Shown: one piece after another, positions 43,635 to 51,068 of the stretch
How positions within the stretch are numbered: position 1 is the first letter of the stretch
Layout: every line of letters starts with the position of its first letter
Assembly (NCBI RefSeq): GCF_018130695.1
Contig: NZ_JAFCJX010000002.1
Location: forward strand, 62,001-126,000
Length of the DNA stretch: 64,000 nt
Direction: 5' to 3'
From: Bradyrhizobium jicamae
GTDB lineage: Bacteria; Pseudomonadota; Alphaproteobacteria; Rhizobiales; Xanthobacteraceae
Position numbers and translations under genes: made by a program
The notes under the pieces: model-generated
What the model was told of the DNA's origin: nothing
Databases searched by the model: none
Seen by the model: the letters and a program-made list of their open reading frames with translations, nothing else

Positions 43635-43776
43635 ACCTCTCCCCAGCGGGGAGAGGTCGGATTGCTTCGGCGCGCAATTGCGCGCCTGAGCAATCCGGGT
43701 GAGGGGCCGCAGCTCCAACGAGAGACCGTAACCCCTCACCCGCGCCTTCGGCGCGACCTCTCCCAAAGGGAGAGGT
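43635..43776. repeat. Highly structured palindromic intergenic repeat between livF and livH
   Basis: Five nested or tandem inverted repeats lie in 142 bases. ACCTCTCCCC/GGGGAGAGGT (43635-43657, 3-base loop); CGGATTGCT (43658-43666) pairs AGCAATCCG (43689-43697), enclosing the perfect palindrome GGCGCGCAATTGCGCGCC (43669-43686); GGGTGAGGGG (43697-43706) pairs CCCCTCACCC (43732-43741); CGCGCC-TTC...GGCGCG at 43741-43755; ACCTCTCCC/GGGAGAGGT (43756-43776). The two ends carry the same ACCTCTCCC hairpin, so the element is itself terminally repeated. It resembles rhizobial dispersed palindromic units. Being inside the operon it would be transcribed and fold. Confidence 0.8.
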
Positions 43777-43835
43777 GGACCGCCGATGCCGACGCAGTTC
43801 TATCCAAATTGGGCAAGGTTTAGGGAGCCGGCACG

Positions 43836-44714
43836 ATGGAGCTTTTTACCAACCAGGTGCTGGCCGGCATTGCCACCGGTGCGATCTACGCCTGTATGGC
43901 GCTCGCCGTGGTCATGATCTACCAGGCGATCGACCATCTCAATTTCGCGCAGGGCGAGATGGCGATGTTCTCGACCTTCATCTCCTGGCAGCTGATGCAA
44001 TGGGGCGTGCCCTATTGGGGCGCCTTCGTCATCACACTGGTGCTGGCCTTCATCGGCGGCATCGCGATCGAACGCATCCTGTTCAAGCCGCTTGCGAAGG
44101 CGCCTGTCCTGACCAACGTCGCCGGCTTCATCGCGCTGTTTGCGATCATCAACTCGTCGGCCGGCCTGATCTGGGACTTCACCATCAAGCAATATCCGAC
44201 CCCGTTCGGCTCCGCGCCGTTCCTCGGCAGCCAGCTGATCTCGACCCACCAAGCCGGCATGATCGGCGTCACCCTGCTGCTGCTGCTCGGCCTCTATTTC
44301 TTCTTCCAGTACACCCTCATCGGCCTTGCGATGCGGGCAGCCGCCTCCGTGCCTGAATCGGCGCGCCTGGTCGGCATCAACACGAGCTGGATGATTGCGC
44401 TCGGCTGGGGCATGGCCACCGCGATCGGCGCGATCGCCGGCATGCTGATTGCCCCGGTCGTGTTCCTCGAGCCCAACATGATGGGCGGCGTGCTGATCTA
44501 CGGCTTTGCCGCAGCCGTGCTCGGCGGTTTGACCAGCCCGTTCGGCGCCGTGGTCGGCGGCTTCCTGGTCGGCATCTTCGAGAACCTCGCCGGCACCTAC
44601 ATCCCCGGCGTCGGCAACGAGCTGAAACTCCCGATCGCGCTCGCGCTGATCATCTCCGTCCTGGTCGTCAAACCCGCTGGTCTGTTCGGCCGGCACATCG
44701 TCAAGCGAGTTTGA
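43836..44714 (+). CDS. livH: LivH-like ABC transporter permease
   Basis: 292 aa, hydrophobic, about eight membrane segments; AGGGAG before the ATG. It has the family motif HLNFAQGEMAMFSTF (near 34-48) and the ATPase-contact loop in MRAAASVPESARLVGINT. It begins 240 bases after livF because of the palindromic repeat. Forms the inner-membrane channel with LivM. Confidence 0.93.
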   Translation: MELFTNQVLAGIATGAIYACMALAVVMIYQAIDHLNFAQGEMAMFSTFISWQLMQWGVPYWGAFVITLVLAFIGGIAIERILFKPLAKAPVLTNVAGFIALFAIINSSAGLIWDFTIKQYPTPFGSAPFLGSQLISTHQAGMIGVTLLLLLGLYFFFQYTLIGLAMRAAASVPESARLVGINTSWMIALGWGMATAIGAIAGMLIAPVVFLEPNMMGGVLIYGFAAAVLGGLTSPFGAVVGGFLVGIFENLAGTYIPGVGNELKLPIALALIISVLVVKPAGLFGRHIVKRV

Positions 44715-44716
44715 TC

Positions 44717-45751
44717 ATGAGCGCTGCTGAAGAAGTCGTTGAAGGCCACCAGGCGGTCGAGGCCGTTCCGAAGCGGGCCATGACGCTCGGCATGGGCACT
44801 TCGCTGGTAGTGCTCGCGGCGCTCATCATCGCGCCCGTCTTCGTCAAGAACTTCATCATCTTTCAGATGACGATGCTGCTGATCTACGGGCTCGCGGTGC
44901 TGGCGCTGAACATCCTGACCGGCGGAAGCGGCCAGTTCTCGCTTGGCCAGAGCGCGTTCTACGCGGTCGGCGCCTATACGACCGCGGTGCTGATGGAGCA
45001 CTTCAACGTCAATTACGCGCTGACCTTGCCGATCGCCGGCGTGGTCTGCTTCGGCTTCGGCTTCCTGTTCGGGCAGCCCGCGCTGCGGCTCTCGGGCGTC
45101 TATCTCGCGCTCGCGACTTTCGCGCTCGCCACCGCCATGCCGCAGCTTTTGAAGCTGAACTTTCTCGAGCACTGGACCGGCGGCGTGCAGGGCCTCGTCG
45201 TCACCAAGCCGGACGCGCCGTTCGGCCTGAAGATGTCGCAGGACATGTGGCTGTACTATTTCACGCTCGTGGTCGTGATCGGGATCTACATCCTCGCGGT
45301 GAACCTGCTGCGCTCGCGCTCGGGCCGCGCCTTCATGGCGATCCGCGACAACGAGATCGCGGCCTCTGCCATGGGCGTCGACGTCGCGCTCTACAAGACG
45401 CTCGCCTTCGGCGTCTCGGCCGCCATCACCGGTGTCGCCGGCTCGCTCGGCGCCATCGCGGTGCAGTTCGTCGCGCCCGACAGCTACACCATCACGCTCG
45501 CAATCTCGCTGTTCCTCGGCATGGTCGTCGGCGGCGTCGGCTGGCTGCCCGGCTCGTTCGTCGGTGCGACCTTCATCATCTTCGTGCCGAACATGGCCGA
45601 GAGTATCTCCAAGGGCCTCTCCGGCGCGGTGTTCGGCGTGCTGCTGTTCCTCGTCATCTATCTCGTGCCGCATGGCGCAAGGCAGATCGCACTTCATGTT
45701 AAAAGAAAGTCTTGGCAACGAAAGAATGACCAGGACGGACCAACGGGGTGA
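44717..45751 (+). CDS. livM: LivM-like ABC transporter permease
   Basis: ATG 44717 lies two bases after the livH stop; a TTG at 44711 is less likely. 344 aa with about ten membrane segments and the GGSGQFSLGQSAFYAVGAYT motif near 73-92, plus the EAA-type loop in GRAFMAIRDNEIAASAMGVD. Ends with a basic tail (HVKRKSWQRKNDQD). Completes livGFHM. Confidence 0.92.
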   Translation: MSAAEEVVEGHQAVEAVPKRAMTLGMGTSLVVLAALIIAPVFVKNFIIFQMTMLLIYGLAVLALNILTGGSGQFSLGQSAFYAVGAYTTAVLMEHFNVNYALTLPIAGVVCFGFGFLFGQPALRLSGVYLALATFALATAMPQLLKLNFLEHWTGGVQGLVVTKPDAPFGLKMSQDMWLYYFTLVVVIGIYILAVNLLRSRSGRAFMAIRDNEIAASAMGVDVALYKTLAFGVSAAITGVAGSLGAIAVQFVAPDSYTITLAISLFLGMVVGGVGWLPGSFVGATFIIFVPNMAESISKGLSGAVFGVLLFLVIYLVPHGARQIALHVKRKSWQRKNDQDGPTG

Positions 45752-46311
45752 TTAATCACAAGCAATTGAAATTCGTCACGGTCTAATGCTCTCTTGAAAC
45801 TCCGGAGTAGGAAATGGTCGAAGTCAGTCGATTGTCTCGAATTCGCAGCGGGGCGAGATGAAGAAGGCCGAGCGCCAGCGGAAGACGTTCTGAAGAATTG
45901 ACGGCTTAGGCTAGAATAGGATTTGCGCGATCCATGACATTCATTCTTTCGCCGATTGCCGGCGTCCGGTTTGCGGGACAACGTGAGCCATTCTACATTC
46001 AAGAATTTCATAATGATAACTTCAAAGAAGCAGTTACCGGAATGCGGCATAATTGGGTGTGGCGAGTGCTTGATGGGTATGGCGCGAGTGCCGGGCTACT
46101 TCGATTTTGAATCATCGCCATGAGATGGCAGCCGCGAGCGGGCTTCAATACGCGGGGGCGACAAGTTTTTTCATGCACCTCTGGATTTCGGCCAACTATG
46201 CCGGCGACCGACTCTTTTTTCCGAATGTCGTAAGGGCTATCGGCCAGGCTCACATCATCGCCCGATGACGATCCGGGTATGCTGCTGGGGCTTCGGATAT
46301 TTTCAACATGA
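45752..46311. other. AT-richer spacer, no gene seen
   Basis: About 560 bases between livM and the MFS remnant. Frames of up to 118 codons exist on the minus strand, but codon use and composition are random-like and no domain is recognisable. Base composition is visibly lower in GC than the liv genes, which suggests eroded or foreign DNA. Confidence 0.5.
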
Positions 46312-46785
46312 TGTGATACGGTCGGAACGGGACGCCCTCCACAGATCACCAAGCGAGAACAGTTTCACTCCAACACCATCGGACAGTGGGTGAACGCCGG
46401 CAGGCCGGAGGTGCATGACCGATTGGACGCATTGACCTGGTACTTCATGGCCCACGGCGTCACCGACCCGGTCGTCGCCGCTCACAAGGCAGCCATCGCG
46501 ATCGGGACCGTGGTGAAACGGGAGGCCCTCGTCATGGCGTTCAGCGACACCTTTGCCGTGGTGGGATTCGCGCTGCTGGTGGCGATCGCCATCCTGCTGA
46601 CTCGCAAGGTCGCTAACGTGGCTGGTGTCGCCCCACTGATCGGACCCGTAGGCAGCTTGCCAAGTCCGAAAGCATCGCGGGCAGTCCTACCCACGGTCGG
46701 AGCCCAACAGGCTACGCAGGGCTCTGAGAGCGCTCTTGACCCCGGCCACAACGGGGCAGGCTTGCGGCCCGCAGGAAGGTCATGA
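46312..46785 (+). pseudogene. C-terminal remnant of a DHA2-type (EmrB) MFS exporter
   Basis: Only the end of the protein is left. Reading from 46312 the frame gives TKREQFHSNTIGQWVN, then VHDRLDALTWYFMAHGVTDP and KREALVMAFSDTFAVVGFAL, which is the last periplasmic loop and TM14 of DHA2/EmrB drug exporters. Nothing of the other 12-13 segments is found upstream, where a TGA precedes the frame. The tail after about 46620 is non-homologous read-through. It lies beside the TetR/ALDH/SDR/HlyD set, where an EmrAB-type pair would fit, so it could be the relic of the MFS partner of a HlyD. Confidence 0.75.
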
Positions 46786-46854
46786 GCCCCGTCTTTTGTC
46801 CGGGCTCACCTCCATATGTTCTACCAGCTCCCAAGCCGCCGTGGGCCTCGCGCT

Positions 46855-47493
46855 TCACCGGACATCGGGCATTCTCCCATTTTCGTCGCCATTTGCGATC
46901 CCCTCCATGATGGTCCGAAATGCAGCGTCCAGCGGCTCCAGCCCAACCTTTTCGGCCAGCAACAAGCCGTCGATCGATAACATCGTAATTCCGTGAAGAA
47001 GCGACCAGCACGCCGTTGCTTGATCGCGGACCGCCCGTCGACGGAATGCACCCTCTGACTGACCGCGCTGCAGGACATCCGTGACCGTATCGAGCACGCC
47101 GATTGCATTCTCACTGAGGTGAACGTCGCTCCGGTTGACGCCCTCCGCGCCGAACATCAGTCGATAAAGGGCGGGATTGTCGGTACCGAAATCGACATAG
47201 GCGCGCGCCATGGGCAACAGCGCCGCGCGCGGGTCCCCTCCAGCGTTTGACCTTGCCTTAATCAACGCGATGCGCAGCTGATCGAATCCGATCATTGCCA
47301 GTGCCGTCAGCAGCGCCGCCTTGTCAGGGAAGTGCTTGTACGGGGCCGCGTGGCTGACACCCGCACGCCGCGCGATCTCCCGCAATGTGAACTGCCAGTT
47401 CTGCTCTTCTCGCATCACCCCCAGGGCGGTCTCGATGAGGGTGCGGCGAAGGTCGCCATGATGATACCGACGTTCAGGCGCTGCCTCTGTCAC
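46855..47493 (-). CDS. TetR/AcrR family regulator with WHG-type C-terminal domain
   Basis: GTG 47493 with AGGGA nine bases before it is preferred to the TTG at 47532, as the palindrome at 47508-47525 would otherwise be coding. About 212 aa. HTH in WQFTLREIARRAGVSHAAPY then KHFPDKAALLTALA. The C-terminal half (GTDNPALYRLMFGAEGVNRS) is of the WHG-domain type. Divergent from aldehyde dehydrogenase; it likely represses the ALDH-SDR-exporter genes and itself. Confidence 0.87.
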   Translation of the reverse strand: MTEAAPERRYHHGDLRRTLIETALGVMREEQNWQFTLREIARRAGVSHAAPYKHFPDKAALLTALAMIGFDQLRIALIKARSNAGGDPRAALLPMARAYVDFGTDNPALYRLMFGAEGVNRSDVHLSENAIGVLDTVTDVLQRGQSEGAFRRRAVRDQATACWSLLHGITMLSIDGLLLAEKVGLEPLDAAFRTIMEGIANGDENGRMPDVR

Positions 47494-47507
47494 GTTGATG
47501 TTTTCCC

Positions 47508-47525
47508 TGTAAACATATGTTGACA
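47508..47525. promoter_or_regulatory. 18-bp palindrome, probable operator of the adjacent TetR
   Basis: TGTAAACATATGTTGACA pairs at eight of nine positions around a CATATG centre. It lies 15 bases upstream of the chosen TetR start and 59 bases upstream of the divergent aldehyde dehydrogenase start. Confidence 0.7.
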
Positions 47526-47583
47526 CCGCCAACTTTGGGGATTAGATGAAGGCCATGTTTCTCGTGCCTACATTGGGATCACC

Positions 47584-49002
47584 ATGAATACAACGCCAAA
47601 AATCGCCAATGCCGAACAGCTCAGGCTGTTGCTTGAAGCGCAGCGCTCCGCATTCTTGCGGGATGGTTCTCCTTCACTCGCCCAACGTCGTGCCGATCTC
47701 AGCAAGCTGAGACAGGCACTGATCGATCGTCGTGACGCCATCCAGGCGGCCCTCGATTTCGATTTTGGCCATCGTTCCCGGCATGAGACGGCGATCATGG
47801 AAATCTTGGGCGTTGTCGGCGGAATCGATTATCTACGCAGCAACCTGCGCCGGTTCATGCGGCCTGAGCGGCGACACATGCCCCTCCACATGCAATTCGG
47901 CAAGGCTTGGATCGAGTATCAGCCGCTCGGTGTGGTCGGCGTCATCTCGCCGTGGAACTACCCCGTCAACCTGTCGCTGATGCCGGTGGTCACCGCCATC
48001 GCCGCGGGTAACCGCGTCATGCTCAAACCATCGAAATTCACCCCTGCGACCAACGCCGTGCTCGCGTCGATGCTCAGCGAGCTGTTCGCCGAAGAACAAG
48101 TCGCCATTGTCAACGGCGACGGCTCCGCATTCTCCGCCCTGCCGTTCGATCACCTCGTCTTCACCGGAAGCCCCGCGGTGGGACGGGCGGTGATGAAGGC
48201 GGCGAGCGAGAACCTCGTCCCCGTCACCCTCGAACTCGGCGGCAAGTCTCCGACCATCGTCGCCAAGGGCAGTGTGCAGGACCGCACTGTGTCCGCCATC
48301 GTCTGGGGGAAGCTCCTTAGCGGCGGGCAGACCTGCATCGCTCCCGACTACGCCTTGGTGCAGGAATCCGAGGTCGACACCTTCATCGCAAGCTATGACA
48401 AACTGGTGAAGGCCGCTTACCCCGATGGCCCGACCAGCGAGGACTACACCTCGATTGTCAACGACCAGCAATATTCGACGCTGATCGACTTGATCGACGA
48501 CGCGCGCGCCCACGGTGCACGGATCGTGGAGGTCGGACACCGGCCCGGCGACGCTGCCCGTCGTCTTCACACCCTTGCACCGACCATCGTGCTTGGCGTC
48601 ACCGACGAGATGAAGATCGCGCACGAGGAGATCTTCGGTCCCATCCTGCCGATCTTCGGCTACGGCAATATCGAGGACGCCATCGACTACGTGAACGCAC
48701 GGCCCCGACCACTCGCACTCTACTATTTCGGCGACGACGACGCTGACCGACGCAAGGTGCTCGACCGCACGACGTCGGGCAACGTCACGATCAACGACAC
48801 CATCATGCATGTCGCGCAGGATGATCTGCCGTTCGGTGGCGTTGGCGTCAGCGGTATCGGCGCATATCACGGCATCGAAGGCTTCAAGCGTTTGAGCCAC
48901 GCCAAGGGCATCTACGAGCAGCACCGATGGAATTTCGTGAAACTCCTCCGCCCGCCATTCGGGAAGCTGGCGGATCGCGTTCTGAGTGTCATGTTGCGGT
49001 GA
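47584..49002 (+). CDS. Aldehyde dehydrogenase, coniferyl-aldehyde-dehydrogenase-like
   Basis: 472 aa. The NAD motif is VFTGSPAVGRAVMKAA, the catalytic Glu is in LELGGKSP (near 217) and the nucleophile Cys251 is in SGGQTCIAPDYALV. The end PFGGVGVSGIGAYHGIEGF then SHAKGIYEQ is typical of the CalB/class 3 group, which oxidises coniferyl and other aromatic or fatty aldehydes to acids. It heads the genes divergent from TetR. The C terminus is hydrophobic-basic (RPPFGKLADRVLSVMLR), as in membrane-associated class 3 enzymes. Confidence 0.88.
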   Translation: MNTTPKIANAEQLRLLLEAQRSAFLRDGSPSLAQRRADLSKLRQALIDRRDAIQAALDFDFGHRSRHETAIMEILGVVGGIDYLRSNLRRFMRPERRHMPLHMQFGKAWIEYQPLGVVGVISPWNYPVNLSLMPVVTAIAAGNRVMLKPSKFTPATNAVLASMLSELFAEEQVAIVNGDGSAFSALPFDHLVFTGSPAVGRAVMKAASENLVPVTLELGGKSPTIVAKGSVQDRTVSAIVWGKLLSGGQTCIAPDYALVQESEVDTFIASYDKLVKAAYPDGPTSEDYTSIVNDQQYSTLIDLIDDARAHGARIVEVGHRPGDAARRLHTLAPTIVLGVTDEMKIAHEEIFGPILPIFGYGNIEDAIDYVNARPRPLALYYFGDDDADRRKVLDRTTSGNVTINDTIMHVAQDDLPFGGVGVSGIGAYHGIEGFKRLSHAKGIYEQHRWNFVKLLRPPFGKLADRVLSVMLR

Positions 49003-49083
49003 CACGCTCGAATATCTTCACTCGCCCTTGACCCCAAGGCGATCGGCCCTCGGGGTATGCCCAGACAATTGATAGGAAAACAA

Positions 49084-49917
49084 ATGCAACATACGGCTGA
49101 TTCGAAAACAAAAATCTCGGTTGCGAAAAACTTGGATGGCGTCTCCGGTAAACGCGCCCTGATCACTGGCGCATCAAGCGGCCTTGGCCTCGAATTTGCC
49201 GAACTGCTGGCGGCGCAGAAGGTCAATCTCGTGCTCGCAGCCCGGCGACGAGAGCCGATGGAAAAGCTCGCCGCCGAACTTCGCCGGAAGCATGGCGTCG
49301 ATATCGTCATCGAACCAATCGATCTTGCCGCTCCCGGCGCTGCTGCCCGTTTGAAAAGCAGCCTGGACGAGAAGTCGATACAGATCGATATCCTGGTCAA
49401 CAATGCCGGGTACGGGTTGCACGGCGCGTTTTTGGAAACGCCGATCGAGCGCACCACCGATATGATTCAGCTCAACATCACAGCGATCACCGAACTAAGC
49501 TATACCTTCGGGCGCGACATGGCAGCCAGGGGATCCGGCCAGATCCTTCTTATTGCGAGTCTCTTGGGACTGCAGCCCGTTCCCTCCTTTGCTGCCTACG
49601 CAGCCACAAAGTCCTATGTGTTGGCCTTTGGAGAAGCCCTGCATGACGAACTTCGTCCGAAAGGTGTGGTCGTCACCAGTCTTTGCCCAGGGCACACCGA
49701 AACGGGATTCGACGCAGCGGCCGGCGCTCCAGTCTCGCCAATGCTACGCCTTCTGACGATGAAGCCCCGTCCAGTCGCCGAAAGCGGTCTCCGAGCGCTT
49801 TCGCGGGGGAAAGCGTCCGTGGTCGCCGGGGTCTTGAACAAGCTCATTGCGTTCTCAAACCGCCTGACGCCGCGTGCGATGCAGCGGGCCACCATGAAAG
49901 CAATTCTGGATCCATAG
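49084..49917 (+). CDS. SDR family oxidoreductase, paralogue of the one at 39494
   Basis: ATG 49084 (GAAAACA before it) gives 277 aa. Motifs: ITGASSGLGLEFAELLAAQK, VNNAGYGLHG, Ser in LLIASLLGLQP and Y-A-A-T-K in AAYAATKSYVLAFGEALHD. Sequence agreement with the 39494 protein runs along the whole length, including the C-terminal RAMQRATMKAI. The second-strand LAARRR indicates NADP(H). Each copy follows or is linked to a TetR and an exporter, which suggests a conserved detoxification role. Confidence 0.87.
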   Translation: MQHTADSKTKISVAKNLDGVSGKRALITGASSGLGLEFAELLAAQKVNLVLAARRREPMEKLAAELRRKHGVDIVIEPIDLAAPGAAARLKSSLDEKSIQIDILVNNAGYGLHGAFLETPIERTTDMIQLNITAITELSYTFGRDMAARGSGQILLIASLLGLQPVPSFAAYAATKSYVLAFGEALHDELRPKGVVVTSLCPGHTETGFDAAAGAPVSPMLRLLTMKPRPVAESGLRALSRGKASVVAGVLNKLIAFSNRLTPRAMQRATMKAILDP

Positions 49918-50006
49918 ACTTGGTAACGGTGGCCGCTCCACCGTCCGCCATCGCCAGCAGATCATCGCGACACCAGAGCAGAGCAGTTTCAAAAACCGAG
50001 CGCACC

Positions 50007-51068
50007 ATGGACGAACCAGTTCCTGTTCGAGAAACTCAAACCCAGTACGAGACGCTGCCCAAAGAGCGGCAGCCAGCTTCTAAGTCCGCAGGGCGCGTTC
50101 CGGCCATCATCGTTGCGACCGTCGCTGCAGCCGTCATCACTCTCTCGATCTACTATCTGTTGCGACCGGTACCGCTGCTCGTGCAAGGTGAGGTCGATGC
50201 GACGCGGCTTGATATTGCTGCGCGCGTGGACGGGCGTGCCAAAGAAATAGCTGTGGAGCGCGGCCAGAATGTCCCTGCGGGGGCCGTACTGGTGCGCATC
50301 GACAATCCTGAAACGATAGCCAAACAAGCACAAATGACAGCCGCTAAGGTTGTCGCTGATACTCAGCTTGCCAACATTCTCGTCGGGACCCGGGTAGAAG
50401 TCCTTGCTGCCAAGAAAGCCGCGCTCGAGCGCGCGCAGGCGGCACAGGTGCTGGCGCAAAAGACGTTCGACCGCGTCCAGACTTTGACCGGGCAGGGCAA
50501 TGCACCGCAGGCGCGCCTCGACCAGGCCACCGACAATCTGCATGAAAGCGAACGGGCCGTCGATCAAGCCAACTCGTCATACAATCAGGCGGTCAACGGC
50601 TACACCCGGGAGGAACGCGAGATTGCCAGGGCCAATGTCGAAAAGGCAAAGGCAGATATTCAGGCCGTGCAATCCATCGTCGACCAGATGACCGTGTACG
50701 CTCCCGTCGCATCACAAGTGTATCAGCGCAATGTGGAGCCGGGTGAATATGTGTCGCCAGGGGTGCCACTGCTCACTCTGATCGATTTGGCCGACGTTTG
50801 GATTCATTTTGATCTTCGCGAGGACCTCGTGAAAACCGTGAAGGTCGGTGATCGCTTCGATGTGCGAATTCCAGCCCTCGGTGACCGCCTCGTAACCGTC
50901 GAAGTCAAGCTGATCGCGACAAAGGGGGAATACGCGAGCTGGCGCGCCACCCGGGCCACGGGTGACTTCGATTTGCGGACATTTGCGATCCGGGCTTATC
51001 CAGTCACCTCGGTCCCGGAACTGCGGCCGGGCATGAGCGCCTATCTTGACTGGCGGTCGCGCCAATGA
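50007..51068 (+). CDS. HlyD/EmrA-type membrane fusion protein (first)
   Basis: ATG 50007 gives 353 aa; the frame is open back to 49683, but that part overlaps the SDR gene. A cytoplasmic N terminus, one TM helix at about 33-53 (VPAIIVATVAAAVITLSIYY), lipoyl half DGRAKEIAVERGQNVPAGAV, an alpha-hairpin of about 110 residues with heptad-like Ala/Gln/Asn (QAARLDQATDN... region), then TVYAPVASQVYQRNVEPGEY and the barrel domain. Stop overlaps the permease start by ATGA. Links the exporter to an outer-membrane channel. Confidence 0.85.
   Translation: MDEPVPVRETQTQYETLPKERQPASKSAGRVPAIIVATVAAAVITLSIYYLLRPVPLLVQGEVDATRLDIAARVDGRAKEIAVERGQNVPAGAVLVRIDNPETIAKQAQMTAAKVVADTQLANILVGTRVEVLAAKKAALERAQAAQVLAQKTFDRVQTLTGQGNAPQARLDQATDNLHESERAVDQANSSYNQAVNGYTREEREIARANVEKAKADIQAVQSIVDQMTVYAPVASQVYQRNVEPGEYVSPGVPLLTLIDLADVWIHFDLREDLVKTVKVGDRFDVRIPALGDRLVTVEVKLIATKGEYASWRATRATGDFDLRTFAIRAYPVTSVPELRPGMSAYLDWRSRQ

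Noticed and set aside
45694..46050. 118-codon minus-strand frame after livM
   Set aside because: Random-like composition, no domain, weak ribosome site; overlaps the livM end.
47833..49005. 390-codon minus-strand frame opposite the aldehyde dehydrogenase
   Set aside because: Antisense shadow of a well-supported gene; composition biased to Asp, His and Arg, no recognisable motif.
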